A stretch of 64,000 bases of DNA from Kribbella sp. VKM Ac-2569 (GTDB lineage: Bacteria > Actinomycetota > Actinomycetes > Propionibacteriales > Kribbellaceae), in contig NZ_SGXJ01000009.1 of assembly GCF_004216905.1 (NCBI RefSeq), forward strand, positions 1 through 64,000, written 5' to 3'. Positions within the stretch are counted from its first letter, which is position 1. Each line of letters starts with the position of its first letter. A model generated the notes under the pieces. It did no database searches. It worked only from the letters and a program-made list of their open reading frames with translations, and was not told where the DNA came from. The position numbers and the translations under genes are program-made. Positions 19,157 through 27,328 of the stretch are shown in pieces.

Positions 19157-20916
19157 ACCTTGGCCTTGAACCCCTGCTTGATCATCGAGGACCGATCGCT
19201 GTCACCGCGGACAATCGACTCCAGCGCCTTCTCGATCTGATCCCACGTCGCATGCGGCGGAATCGGCGGCACCGCGGGATCGGTGCGGAACTCGACCACG
19301 CACGGGCGATCCGCCCGCAGCGCCTCCTCCCACGCCGGCACGACCTCCTCCGGTTTCTCGGCCGTCACCCCGTGCAGCCCGAGCAGCCTCGCGTACCCGG
19401 CGTACGGGAACTCCGGCAGCTCCTGAGAAGGCAGGAACTGGGGCGAGCCTCCCATCGCCCGCAGTTCCCACGTCACCTGGTTCAGATCGTTGTTGTGCAG
19501 TACGGCGACCACCAGCCGCGGATCCGCCCACTCCTGCCAGTACTTCGCGATCGTGATCAGCTCGTTGATCCCGTTCATCTGCATCGCGCCGTCCCCCACC
19601 AACGCGTAGCAGGGCCGGTCCGGGAGCCCGAACTTCGCCCCGATCACGTACGGCACCCCAGGACCCATCGTGGCCAGCGTCCCGGACAGCGATCCCCGCA
19701 TCTCTCCACGGATCCGGATGTGCCGCGCGTACCAGTTCGCCGCGGAGCCGGAGTCCGCCGCGAGGATCGCGTCGCGCGGCAGCCGCTGCGACAACTCGTG
19801 GAACACCAGCTCCGGGTTGATCGGATCCGCGGACGTGAACGCGCGACGCTCCATGACCTCCCACCAGCGCGCGACGTTGTCCTCGATCCCGGATCTCCAC
19901 GACCGGTCGTCCTTCCGGCGTACCAACGGGATCAGCGCGCGCAAAGTCTGGGCAGCGTCCCCGACGAGATTTACCTCGAACGGGTACCGCATCCCGACCA
20001 TCGTGGGATCGAGATCGATCTGGATCCCCCGCGCCTGCCCGAACTCCGGCAGGAACTGCGAATAGGGGAAGTTCGATCCCACGACCAGCAAGGTGTCGCA
20101 ATCCATCATCAGCTCGTACGACGGCCGCGTCCCGAGCAACCCGATCGAGCCTGTCACCCAAGGCAGCTCGTCGGACAGCACGTCCTTGCCCAGCAGGGCT
20201 TTCGCGACACCGGCTCCGGTGAGATCGGCGAGTTCCGTCAGCTCCGCCACCGCGCCACGCGCCCCTTGACCGACCAGGATCGCGACCTTCTCCCCCGAGT
20301 TCAGGATCTCCGCCGCTCGCTCGAGCTGGTCCGCGGCCGGGACCGGCGCCGACCAGGTCAGGTCCGTGCTCGACGGCACCATCTTGAACGCGTGCGACGG
20401 CGGCGTGTAGTCCAGCTCCTGCACGTCGGAGGGAATGATCAGCGCGGTCACGGTACGCCGGGTCGCCGCGATCCGGATCGCCCGGTCGAGGACGTTCGGC
20501 AGCTGCTCCGCGACCATCACCGTCTCGCAGTAGTCGGACGCAACATCCTTGAAGAGCGTGTGCAGGTCGACCTCCTGCTGATAGCTTCCGCCCATCGCGC
20601 TCCGCGCCGTCTGCCCCACGATCGCCACCACAGGAACGTGATCGAGCTTCGCGTCGTACAGCCCGTTCAGCAGGTGGATGGCGCCCGGACCGCTGGTCGC
20701 CGTACACACGCCGACGCGGCCGGTGAACTTGGCGTAACCGACTGCTTCGAAGGCCGCCATCTCCTCGTGCCGGGCCTGCACGAACCGCGGCTCGTTGCCG
20801 GCCTTCTCCCAGGCCGAGAGCAGTCCGTTGATGCCGTCCCCGGCGTACCCGAAGACGTGCTCTACACCCCAGTCCCGCAGACGCTGGAGTACGTAGTCGC
20901 CGACTGTCGTGCTCAT
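19129..20916 (-). CDS. ThDP-dependent enzyme, pyruvate oxidase/dehydrogenase (PoxB-like)
   Basis: 595 aa with the three-domain ThDP fold: N-terminal Pyr domain (VFGYAGDGINGLL, then RHEEMAAF with the catalytic Glu), central FAD/DHS-like domain (VAILVGQGARGA, LLVVGSNFPYSQF, IQIDLDP) and C-terminal PP domain (YALVGDGAMQMN to LHNNDLNQ, the ThDP-Mg motif). The pattern fits pyruvate oxidase/quinone-linked dehydrogenase better than acetolactate synthase, though closely related decarboxylases cannot be excluded. Start: the frame has ATG at 20922 and 20916. GGGAGG abuts the first but is six bases from the second, so 20916 is chosen. Confidence 0.85.
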   Translation of the reverse strand: MSTTVGDYVLQRLRDWGVEHVFGYAGDGINGLLSAWEKAGNEPRFVQARHEEMAAFEAVGYAKFTGRVGVCTATSGPGAIHLLNGLYDAKLDHVPVVAIVGQTARSAMGGSYQQEVDLHTLFKDVASDYCETVMVAEQLPNVLDRAIRIAATRRTVTALIIPSDVQELDYTPPSHAFKMVPSSTDLTWSAPVPAADQLERAAEILNSGEKVAILVGQGARGAVAELTELADLTGAGVAKALLGKDVLSDELPWVTGSIGLLGTRPSYELMMDCDTLLVVGSNFPYSQFLPEFGQARGIQIDLDPTMVGMRYPFEVNLVGDAAQTLRALIPLVRRKDDRSWRSGIEDNVARWWEVMERRAFTSADPINPELVFHELSQRLPRDAILAADSGSAANWYARHIRIRGEMRGSLSGTLATMGPGVPYVIGAKFGLPDRPCYALVGDGAMQMNGINELITIAKYWQEWADPRLVVAVLHNNDLNQVTWELRAMGGSPQFLPSQELPEFPYAGYARLLGLHGVTAEKPEEVVPAWEEALRADRPCVVEFRTDPAVPPIPPHATWDQIEKALESIVRGDSDRSSMIKQGFKAKVQEFLPGRS

Positions 20917-21044
20917 GCCCATCCTCCCGACGAGACCCGAACGGCCCGGCCGGTACCCGGGGTGTTCGGCAGCAAACGGGTTTCGGGCGGTCCGTCGTGG
21001 TCACCGGAGAGGGGAAACGTCGGCTCGTTACCTGAGGAGGATCC

Positions 21045-22034
21045 GTGGGACAGGTTGTCGTAGTGACCGGCGCCAGTGGCGGCATCGGACGGGCGAGCGC
21101 GATCGCATTCGCCCGGCGCGGCGACAAGGTCGCGTTGCTTGCTCGCGGCGAGTCGGGCCTCGAAGGCGCCGTGCGCGATGTCACAGCCGCCGGCGGGATC
21201 GCGCTCCCGATCTCCGTCGACGTCGCCGACTACCGACAGGTCGAGGCCGCCGCAGATCGGGTGGAGAAGGAACTCGGGCCGATCGACGTCTGGGTGAACG
21301 TCGCCTTCGCGTCCGTGTTCGCGCCGTTCCTGGACATCGAGCCCAGTGAATTCAAGCGCACCACCGAGGTGACGTATCTCGGGTACGTCCACGGAACGCG
21401 GGCCGCGCTGAGCCGGATGAAGCCGCGCGATCACGGCGCGATCGTGCAGGTGGGGTCGGCGCTCGCGTACCGCGGGATCCCGCTGCAGTCGGCGTACTGC
21501 GGGGCGAAGCACGCGATCCAGGGTTTCCATGACTCGTTGCGGTGCGAACTAATGCATGACAAGTCCAACGTGCACGTGACCATGGTTCAGATGCCGGCCG
21601 TCAACACACCGCAGTTCTCCTGGGTGTTGTCCCGGCTGCCGAAGCACCCGCAGCCCGTGCCGCCGATCTTCCAGCCCGAAGTCGCTGCGGACGCCGTCGT
21701 CTATGCGGCCGATCATCCAAATCGGCGCGAGTACTGGGTCGGGGCACCGACCGTGGCCACGCTGATCGCGAACAAGTTCGCCGCCGGACTCCTGGACCGC
21801 TACCTGGCGCGCACCGGCTACAAGGCGCAGCAGGCCGACCAGCCCGCCGAGAAGGCCGCGAATCTGTGGGAACCTGCCGACGAGGAGCGCGACTACGGCG
21901 CGCACGGAGCGTTCGACAACCGGTCGACGCCGCGCAGCTTCCAGACGTGGGCGTCCAGGCATCGCGGACTGATCGGCGCAGTCGCCGCCGGCGCCACGGC
22001 GGCGGCCGTCTCCTTGACCCGCAACCAGCGATAG
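21045..22034 (+). CDS. SDR-family oxidoreductase with C-terminal extension
   Basis: 329 aa. Classical short-chain dehydrogenase: TGASGGIGRA nucleotide-binding loop at residue 8, NVAFASVF region, catalytic Ser in VQVGSALAYRG, and YCGAK (YxxxK). About 80 residues beyond the usual 250-aa core end in a hydrophobic GLIGAVAAGATAAAVSL stretch that may associate with the membrane. GTG 21045 follows GAGGAGG. It heads a co-directional set with the F420-type oxidoreductase at 22102 and the SRPBCC protein at 23070, suggesting one redox pathway; the substrate is unknown. Confidence 0.85.
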   Translation: MGQVVVVTGASGGIGRASAIAFARRGDKVALLARGESGLEGAVRDVTAAGGIALPISVDVADYRQVEAAADRVEKELGPIDVWVNVAFASVFAPFLDIEPSEFKRTTEVTYLGYVHGTRAALSRMKPRDHGAIVQVGSALAYRGIPLQSAYCGAKHAIQGFHDSLRCELMHDKSNVHVTMVQMPAVNTPQFSWVLSRLPKHPQPVPPIFQPEVAADAVVYAADHPNRREYWVGAPTVATLIANKFAAGLLDRYLARTGYKAQQADQPAEKAANLWEPADEERDYGAHGAFDNRSTPRSFQTWASRHRGLIGAVAAGATAAAVSLTRNQR

Positions 22035-22060
22035 CAGACCTGGCGATTGGAGAACGCGAC

Positions 22061-22074
22061 ATCGGGCACCCGAT
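22061..22074. repeat. Inverted repeat ATCGGG-CA-CCCGAT before F420 oxidoreductase
   Basis: Perfect 6-bp arms 27 bp before the start codon, between the SDR stop and the ribosome site. It could be an operator or an mRNA hairpin affecting the second cistron. No T-run follows, so it is not a standard terminator. Confidence 0.3.
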
Positions 22075-22101
22075 GGGTAAGCGAGCGACGCGGAGGTGCG
22101 C

Positions 22102-23073
22102 GTGAAAATCGGATACTTCTTGTCCAGCGAGGAATACACGCCCGCGGAACTGATCGAGCAGGCCCGGATGGCCGAGGAGGCCGGGTTCGACGGCTTGTGG
22201 ATCAGCGATCACTTCCATCCGTGGAACGACCAGCAGGGCGAAAGCGCGTTCGTCTGGTCGACGATCGGCGCGATCTCCCGGGTCTGCGAGCTGCCGGTGA
22301 CGACCGCGGTCACCTGTCCGACGGTACGGATCCATCCGGCCGTGATCGCGCAGGCGGCCGCGACCAGCGCCGTACTGCTGAACGGGCGGTTCACGCTCGG
22401 GGTCGGGACCGGCGAGGCGTTGAACGAGCACATCCTCGGCACGGTCTGGCCAACCCTCGACGTACGGCTGGAGATGCTCGAGGAAGCGGTCGAGATCATG
22501 CGGCGGCTGTGGACCGAGGACGGGTTCGTCAGCCATCACGGCAAGCACTACACGGTCGACACCGCGCGGATCTACACCCGGCCGCAGGAGCCGTTGCCGA
22601 TCTACATGTCCGGATTCGGGCCTGAGGCAACCGATGTCGCAGCGCGGATCGCCGACGGCTACATCACCACCTCACCGGACCGCGAACTACTGCAGCGTTT
22701 CCGGGACAACGGCGGCGGGTCGAAGCCGGCGCAGGCCGGATTCAAGGTCAGCTACGCGCCGACCGAGGACGAAGGCATCGAGCAGGCCCACCGGATCTGG
22801 GCCAACTCCGGAGTCCCCGGCGAGCTCGCCCAGGTACTCCCCTCACCGCGGCACTTCGAACAGGCCAGCCAACTGGTGACCAAGGCGTCCACGGCCCAGT
22901 CCGTTGCCTGTGGCCCGAAGGCGGACGTCCACGTCGACGCGTTCACTCCGTACGTCGAGGCCGGTTTCGACGAGGTGTACGTCGCCAACATCGGCCCGTA
23001 CACCGTCGACATGATGAACCTCTACCGCACCGAAATCCTCCCCGAGCTCCGCCTGCACAAGGAGCACTCATGA
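22102..23073 (+). CDS. F420-dependent LLM-class oxidoreductase (TIGR03557-like, FGD relative)
   Basis: 323 aa, luciferase-like TIM barrel. It begins VKIGYFLSSEEYTPAELIEQ, then GLWISDHFHPW, and VGTGEALNEHILG, the cofactor loop typical of F420-dependent glucose-6-phosphate dehydrogenase relatives; LPIYMSGFGPEATDVAARIADGYI completes the barrel. Coenzyme F420 is expected as hydride carrier, and the substrate is undetermined. Start: GGAGG at 22092 gives correct spacing to GTG 22102; the upstream GTG 22096 overlaps that ribosome site. The stop overlaps the next ATG (ATGA). Confidence 0.85.
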   Translation: MKIGYFLSSEEYTPAELIEQARMAEEAGFDGLWISDHFHPWNDQQGESAFVWSTIGAISRVCELPVTTAVTCPTVRIHPAVIAQAAATSAVLLNGRFTLGVGTGEALNEHILGTVWPTLDVRLEMLEEAVEIMRRLWTEDGFVSHHGKHYTVDTARIYTRPQEPLPIYMSGFGPEATDVAARIADGYITTSPDRELLQRFRDNGGGSKPAQAGFKVSYAPTEDEGIEQAHRIWANSGVPGELAQVLPSPRHFEQASQLVTKASTAQSVACGPKADVHVDAFTPYVEAGFDEVYVANIGPYTVDMMNLYRTEILPELRLHKEHS

Positions 23074-23516
23074 CCAGCCACGAAGCCTGGACCACTATCG
23101 ACGTCGCGCCGAACGTCCTGTTCGACCGGCTGTCGGACCTCGACCATCTGCCCGAATACCTGCCGCAGCTGACCGCACTGCACCGCACCAAGGCGACCCC
23201 CGTCGAAGCGCAGGGCCCCGAGGCACGCCGGCCGCATCAGGCCGTGCACCAAGAGATCGACGTCACCGCCGCCGGTGCGCACCGCGAGGGCTGGATCGAT
23301 GTACTCGCCGAGGACCGCATCCTCCGGTGGAGCACCGACGGCGCCCACGACTACCACGGCGAACTGATCGTCGACTTCGTCGCCGACGAAACCTCGAAAC
23401 TGACGGTCCGCCTGCACACCACCGACCCCACGCCGGTCGATGACGAACTCGAACAGACCCTGGCGGGCATCAAGACCGCCGTCGAGCAACATCTACCCAC
23501 CGAGTCCGAGACCTGA
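23070..23516 (+). CDS. SRPBCC-family protein
   Basis: 148 aa. It starts SHEAWTTIDVAPNVLFDRLSDLDHLPEYLPQL, the usual opening of START/SRPBCC (polyketide cyclase, Bet v 1-like) domains, followed by alternating beta strands (REGWIDVLAEDRILRW, YHGELIVDFV, KLTVRLHT) and a C-terminal helix (TLAGIKTAVEQHL). Such domains bind hydrophobic ligands. Translational coupling to the F420 oxidoreductase (4-bp overlap) suggests a ligand-handling or stress role in the same pathway; an enzymatic function is not shown. Confidence 0.75.
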   Translation: MTSHEAWTTIDVAPNVLFDRLSDLDHLPEYLPQLTALHRTKATPVEAQGPEARRPHQAVHQEIDVTAAGAHREGWIDVLAEDRILRWSTDGAHDYHGELIVDFVADETSKLTVRLHTTDPTPVDDELEQTLAGIKTAVEQHLPTESET

Positions 23517-23525
23517 CAACGCACG

Positions 23526-23978
23526 TCAGGAGCGTTTCTCCGCCTGGAGTTTGAGGCGGTGAAGCGCCTCGGCGTTGCGGGGATGCAGCAGCAGGTCGGC
23601 CAGTCGCCCCGGCAACAGCGCGACCGGGCCGCTGGTGGCCTGCTCGGTCATGACCAGGCGGCACCCGGTCGGTGTCTTCGTCGCCCGGAACTCCACCTCA
23701 CCGAGCCCGACGGGCCAGGCCCGAAGCTGCAGTCGCAGCCGTTGCAGTGGCTCGTACTCCAGGACCGTAGTGGTGTCGTCCAGCAGAAACGGCCACGCGC
23801 CCACCGAGTGGTGGATCCGGCCACCAGGCTCCGGCCACGGCGGGTCGACGTCCCGAATCCTTGACGCACCCACCACCCACCCGGCGTACGACCAGCCGTC
23901 CGTGAGAATCGCGAACACGTCCTCGACACTCGCCTCGATCAGGCACTCGTTTTCACTCACCCTCACGCGGTACCCCAT
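23526..23978 (-). CDS. SRPBCC-family protein
   Basis: 150 aa. NECLIEASVEDVFAILTDGWSYAGWVVG is the N-terminal strand and helix of the SRPBCC fold, with DDTTTVLEYEPLQRLRL and GEVEFRATKTPTGCRLVMTE as later strands, and a final helix ending in the stop. It likely binds a lipid or other hydrophobic ligand. ATG 23978 is used; GTG 23966 (VRVSENE) with a GGGG six bases upstream is an equally good start. It is convergent with the SRPBCC gene at 23070, which is a different subfamily by eye, and lies downstream of csbD beyond a hairpin. Confidence 0.7.
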   Translation of the reverse strand: MGYRVRVSENECLIEASVEDVFAILTDGWSYAGWVVGASRIRDVDPPWPEPGGRIHHSVGAWPFLLDDTTTVLEYEPLQRLRLQLRAWPVGLGEVEFRATKTPTGCRLVMTEQATSGPVALLPGRLADLLLHPRNAEALHRLKLQAEKRS

Positions 23979-23989
23979 CCCACGCAAAG

Positions 23990-24017
23990 GGATCCCCGCT
24001 CGAGGGAGCGGGGATCC
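23990..24017 (-). terminator. Hairpin terminator downstream of CsbD gene
   Basis: Perfect 11-bp arms (GGATCCCCGCT / AGCGGGGATCC) with a 6-nt loop, placed 24 bp past the CsbD stop. On the minus strand it is followed by CTTTGCG, a short T-run only, so termination may be partial. Confidence 0.6.
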
Positions 24018-24040
24018 TGGGGCCGGCGTAACGCGGCGCG

Positions 24041-24214
24041 TCAGTCCTTGAACGCGTCCTTGACCTTCTCGCCGGCCTGCTTGAGGTCGGCCTTCGTCTT
24101 CTCCGCCTGGCCTTCGGCCTGCAGGTCGCGATCGTCGGTCGCGTCTCCGGCCTTCTCCTTGATCTTGCCCTTCGCCGACTCGGCGGCGTTCTTCATCTTG
24201 TCGTCGGTACCCAT
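24041..24214 (-). CDS. CsbD-family stress protein (57 aa)
   Basis: A short gene with clear codon bias: MGTDDKMKNAAESAKGKIKE opens it and KADLKQAGEKVKDAFKD closes it. The lysine/alanine/glutamate-rich, helical, disordered composition and the AAESAKGKIKEKAGD core are the CsbD hallmark; CsbD proteins are abundant under general stress control in many bacteria, with unknown biochemical role. GGGGAG lies at good distance before the ATG. A hairpin follows. A weak relative of the region's recurrent palindrome sits 58 nt upstream (24273-24289). Confidence 0.85.
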   Translation of the reverse strand: MGTDDKMKNAAESAKGKIKEKAGDATDDRDLQAEGQAEKTKADLKQAGEKVKDAFKD

Positions 24215-24399
24215 TGGTGTCTCCCCTCGTCAGTTCCGTCGCGGGCGGACTGACTGGCTTCGGATGAACGCGACCCCCGTATCGGCCCGGTGCCCACGAT
24301 CTCCGCAATCAACCCCAGGCGGCTCACCCCCGGCTACGATGCGCACAACGCATGAGCAGCCAACGATTCGGGCACCGGCACCGGTATGCGGAGTGGGCT

Positions 24400-25341
24400 A
24401 TGACTTCAGCAGCACGTACGGACGCGTCGCCTCCGGAGGAGTTCCAAGCCGTTGGCGGCACCCTCGAGCGTGCGCTCATCTGGGTGTTCATCGTCGTACC
24501 CACCCTCGCGCTGCTGCCGGGGATCTTCTTCGCCTGGGGCGGCTGGATCGGCTGGAGCGACGTCGTCGTTCTGATCGTGTTCTACCTGATCACCACCACC
24601 GGCATCGGTGCCGGCTATCACCGATGCTTCACCCACGGCTCGTTCAAGTGCAGGCGCGGCCTGAAGATCGCACTCGCGATCGCCGGGAGCATGGCGCTCG
24701 AAGGACCTGTGATCCGCTGGGTGGCCGACCACCGCAAACACCACAAGTTCTCCGATCGCGAGGGCGATCCACACTCACCGTGGCGCTACGGCACCAGCGC
24801 GTGGGCCGTGACCAAGGGATTCGTCTTCGCCCATGCCGGATGGGTGCTGTGGGGCAAAGATCGTGCCGATCCGAAGCACTACGCGCCGGACCTCCTGAAC
24901 GACCGCGACCTGGCAGCGATCTCACGGCACTTCCGCGTGCTGGCCGTGATCTCACTGCTGGCGCCCGCGATCATCGGTGGGCTGTGGGACAGGTCGTGGC
25001 ACGGCGCCGCCACCGGCTTCTTCTGGGGCACCCTGGTCCGAGTCGCCCTCATGCACCACGTCACCTTCTCGATCAACTCGATCTGCCACGTCTCCGGCAA
25101 GAAACCCTTTACGGCCCGAGACAGGTCAGGCAACGTCTGGTGGCTCGCCATCCTCAGCCAGGGCGAGTCATGGCACAACCTCCATCACGCCGACCCCACG
25201 TGCGCACGCCACGGCGTACTCAAGGGGCAGATCGACATCAACGCCTGGCTCATCAAGCAGTTCGAACGGTTCGGGTGGGCGTACGACGTGAGATGGCCGG
25301 ACCCGGAACGCCTCGAGAAGAAGCGCACCGCGGTCACCTGA
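24400..25341 (+). CDS. Acyl-CoA/fatty acid desaturase (delta-9 type)
   Basis: 313 aa. The three histidine boxes of the membrane di-iron stearoyl-CoA desaturase family are present: HRCFTH near residue 73, HRKHH near residue 110 (ADHRKHHKFSD) and HNLHH near residue 258 (GESWHNLHHADP). Hydrophobic spans around residues 30-70 and 175-215 give the usual four-helix layout. It introduces a double bond into saturated fatty acyl chains, adjusting membrane fluidity. ATG 24400 follows GGAG; an ATG at 24352 is in frame but has no ribosome site. A TACGAT -10-like hexamer lies at 24335. Confidence 0.88.
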   Translation: MTSAARTDASPPEEFQAVGGTLERALIWVFIVVPTLALLPGIFFAWGGWIGWSDVVVLIVFYLITTTGIGAGYHRCFTHGSFKCRRGLKIALAIAGSMALEGPVIRWVADHRKHHKFSDREGDPHSPWRYGTSAWAVTKGFVFAHAGWVLWGKDRADPKHYAPDLLNDRDLAAISRHFRVLAVISLLAPAIIGGLWDRSWHGAATGFFWGTLVRVALMHHVTFSINSICHVSGKKPFTARDRSGNVWWLAILSQGESWHNLHHADPTCARHGVLKGQIDINAWLIKQFERFGWAYDVRWPDPERLEKKRTAVT

Positions 25342-25380
25342 CCCCAGAGACGTCGAATCTGTCGTGGACTCTTCGCAATA

Positions 25381-25400
25381 TCTATGGTGGCGAGCATAGA
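25381..25400. promoter_or_regulatory. Inverted repeat TCTATG-N8-CATAGA upstream of MerR gene
   Basis: Perfect 6-bp arms in an unusually AT-rich stretch (25370-25440), about 165 bp before the MerR start codon. A TTGACA hexamer lies nearby at about 25434-25439. MerR proteins bind palindromes between -35 and -10, so this may be the MerR operator or that of another regulator. Confidence 0.35.
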
Positions 25401-25564
25401 CATTGAGGATCGGTTGATGTAATCTTCCTGGTGTTGACAGAGAAGAGCATCGAAGCTGACGTAGGCACCCATCCACAGTACGAACTCACGACCCCGGACA
25501 CCGGCGCGAGCGCGCCGAGGCTTCGGCACGGAGGCTCGATGACCCCAGACACATGGAGACTCCG

Positions 25565-25882
25565 ATGAGTTCAGATCCGGTCGACGGGCCGGCCACTTTC
25601 GACGATGACGACTACCCCGCCTTCACCATGGGCCGGGCCGCCGAGATGCTCGGCACCACGCCCGGTTTCCTCCGCAGCCTCGGCGAGGCAAAGCTGATCA
25701 ACCCGCAGCGTTCCGACGGTGGCCACCGCCGCTACTCGCGGTACCAGCTGCGTCTCGCGGCCAGAGCTCGCGAACTCGTCGACCAGGGCACCACGCTCGA
25801 GGCGGCCTGTCGAATCATCATCTTGGAAGATCAGCTCGCAGAGGCCCTGCGTATCAATGAACAGATACGAGACCAGGGCTGA
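25565..25882 (+). CDS. MerR-family transcriptional regulator
   Basis: 105 aa. The winged-helix N-terminus reads FTMGRAAEMLGTTPGFLRSLGEAKLI, then GGHRRYSRYQL, the typical MerR wing. A short C-terminal helix (RIIILEDQLAEALRINEQI) would form the dimer coiled coil. The effector domain is minimal and no cysteines suggest metal sensing. ATG 25565 has GGAG six bases upstream; ATG 25553 does not. The next gene encodes a GAF-ANTAR protein on the same strand 70 bp away, a pairing that suggests joint control of a stress or signal response. Confidence 0.85.
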   Translation: MSSDPVDGPATFDDDDYPAFTMGRAAEMLGTTPGFLRSLGEAKLINPQRSDGGHRRYSRYQLRLAARARELVDQGTTLEAACRIIILEDQLAEALRINEQIRDQG

Positions 25883-25952
25883 GCACCACGGCATCGGCTG
25901 GGTTCGGCGACCGGGGTGCACCATCACAACCGCATCCCGCTTGGAGACCGAG

Positions 25953-26648
25953 ATGTCCCTGTCAGAGCCCGCCGACGTATTCGACGCAAGTAGGTTCGCA
26001 GAGTTCGCGCTCGAGTTACACGACGCCGCCGGAGTGGAAGAGACTCTGGAGGCTGTCGTGCAGTTCGCGTTGCATGCGGCCAACTGCACTCACGCCGGTG
26101 TCGCGCTCGTCGCCCGCGGTGGCCGCTGCGCAGAGGTCGGGGCGATCACCGATCCGGTGGTGGAGAAGTTGTACCGGTTCCAGATCGAGATCGGCCAGGG
26201 TCCACTGGTGACCGCGTTGTCCGGCCAGACGGTCACCGTTCCCGATGTCGCGACCGACGACCGCTGGCCGTGCTGGCAGCCCGCCGCCGTGAGCGCCGGG
26301 ATCGGAAGCGCACTCCACGTTCCATTGAAGGTCAGCGATCAAATTACCGGCGTCCTCTCGCTGTTCAACACCGAGCCGAACGCCTTCACTGTCGACGACG
26401 AAGCCATCGCCCACATCCTGGCCCGGCACGCCTCGGTCGCGGTTGCCACCGCCCGTCATGAAGTAGCTCTGGCCCAGGCAGTGGACGCCCGCAAGCTCGT
26501 CGGACAGGCGATGGGCATCCTGATGGAACGCTTCGACCTGGACGGCGATCAGGCGTTCGCCGTCCTACGGCGCTACTCCCAAGACACCAACACCAAACTG
26601 CGAGACGTCGCCCAGCAACTGATCGAGACCCGCAAACTACCCCGCTGA
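25953..26648 (+). CDS. GAF-ANTAR domain transcription antiterminator
   Basis: 231 aa. Residues about 25-150 form a GAF sensor domain (HAGVALVARGG, IGQGPLVTAL, VPDVATDDRW, VPLKVSDQITGVLSLFN). Residues about 165-225 form an ANTAR domain (ARKLVGQAMGILMERFDLDG), a helical RNA-binding module that prevents termination at paired hexaloop hairpins. Actinobacteria use many such proteins, some in light, stress or antibiotic responses; the ligand here is unknown. GGAG lies six bases before ATG 25953. Confidence 0.9.
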   Translation: MSLSEPADVFDASRFAEFALELHDAAGVEETLEAVVQFALHAANCTHAGVALVARGGRCAEVGAITDPVVEKLYRFQIEIGQGPLVTALSGQTVTVPDVATDDRWPCWQPAAVSAGIGSALHVPLKVSDQITGVLSLFNTEPNAFTVDDEAIAHILARHASVAVATARHEVALAQAVDARKLVGQAMGILMERFDLDGDQAFAVLRRYSQDTNTKLRDVAQQLIETRKLPR

Positions 26649-26661
26649 CCGACCCGCCTGG

Positions 26662-27150
26662 TCACTGGTTTTCGGCGGCGTCGAGGAGCATTTGCAACGC
26701 CGTGACGGTGGCCTGGTCGACCACCTGCGACGGGTCGCCTTCGAAGCGGTGCTGATCGACGTCCTCGCCGGCGGGCGAACTGGTAGCCGCGTAGACCGTG
26801 CCGGCTGGATGACCTTCGTCGTCCGGCTCCGGGCCGCCGACTCCGGTGAGAGCGACGGCGAGGTCGGCTCCCAGCAAACGTGCTGCGCCCCGGGCCATCT
26901 CAACCGCGCAGCGAGCAGTCACCACTGGACCCGGATCGACGTCCAGCAGCTTGAACTTGACCTCCGCGCCGTACGCCACCACTCCCCCGGCGAACCAGGA
27001 ACTCGCCTCGCTCGCGGCTCCGAGCTGACAGGCCACGGCTCCGCTCGTGAGCGACTCGGCAACGGCGATCTTGAATCCCCGCGCCAGGGCAACAGATCCG
27101 ATCCGCTCAGCGATCGTCCGAGCCGTCTCCATCAGATCGACATCAGCCAT
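26662..27150 (-). CDS. CinA-family nicotinamide-nucleotide amidase
   Basis: 162 aa, matching the stand-alone C-terminal CinA/PncC domain. AVAESLTSGAVACQL carries the ESxT(S)G motif, WFAGGVVAYGAEVKFKLL follows, then LAVALTGVGGPEPDDEGHPAGTVY. The enzyme deamidates nicotinamide mononucleotide to nicotinate mononucleotide in pyridine-nucleotide salvage. ATG 27150 (MADVDLMETA) is preferred over the in-frame start at 27183 because the family begins here. The gene is convergent with the ANTAR gene, 13 bp apart. Confidence 0.88.
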   Translation of the reverse strand: MADVDLMETARTIAERIGSVALARGFKIAVAESLTSGAVACQLGAASEASSWFAGGVVAYGAEVKFKLLDVDPGPVVTARCAVEMARGAARLLGADLAVALTGVGGPEPDDEGHPAGTVYAATSSPAGEDVDQHRFEGDPSQVVDQATVTALQMLLDAAENQ

Positions 27151-27328
27151 AGCCGACTGGTTCCCACCGAGACACGGACCCACGCAATCGGCGGCGCCGA
27201 TACATGATCGCGGGCTTGCGGGGCACCGGATAAACAGGTGACTGAAACGCCCGCGGGTTGATCAGCAACCGAGGTCGCGCGCGTTGAAAAGGTAGCAGCG
27301 CGCGTGACCGCTCCAAATCATCTCCGAC

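Noticed and set aside
20917..20922. Upstream ATG as start of the ThDP enzyme
   Set aside because: The GGGAGG ribosome site abuts this ATG; spacing fits only the second ATG at 20916.
18748..21063. Plus-strand 771-codon open frame
   Set aside because: Lies antisense to the ThDP enzyme, whose Walker-like GDG...NN ThDP motif and full domain set are clear; the plus frame is low-complexity.
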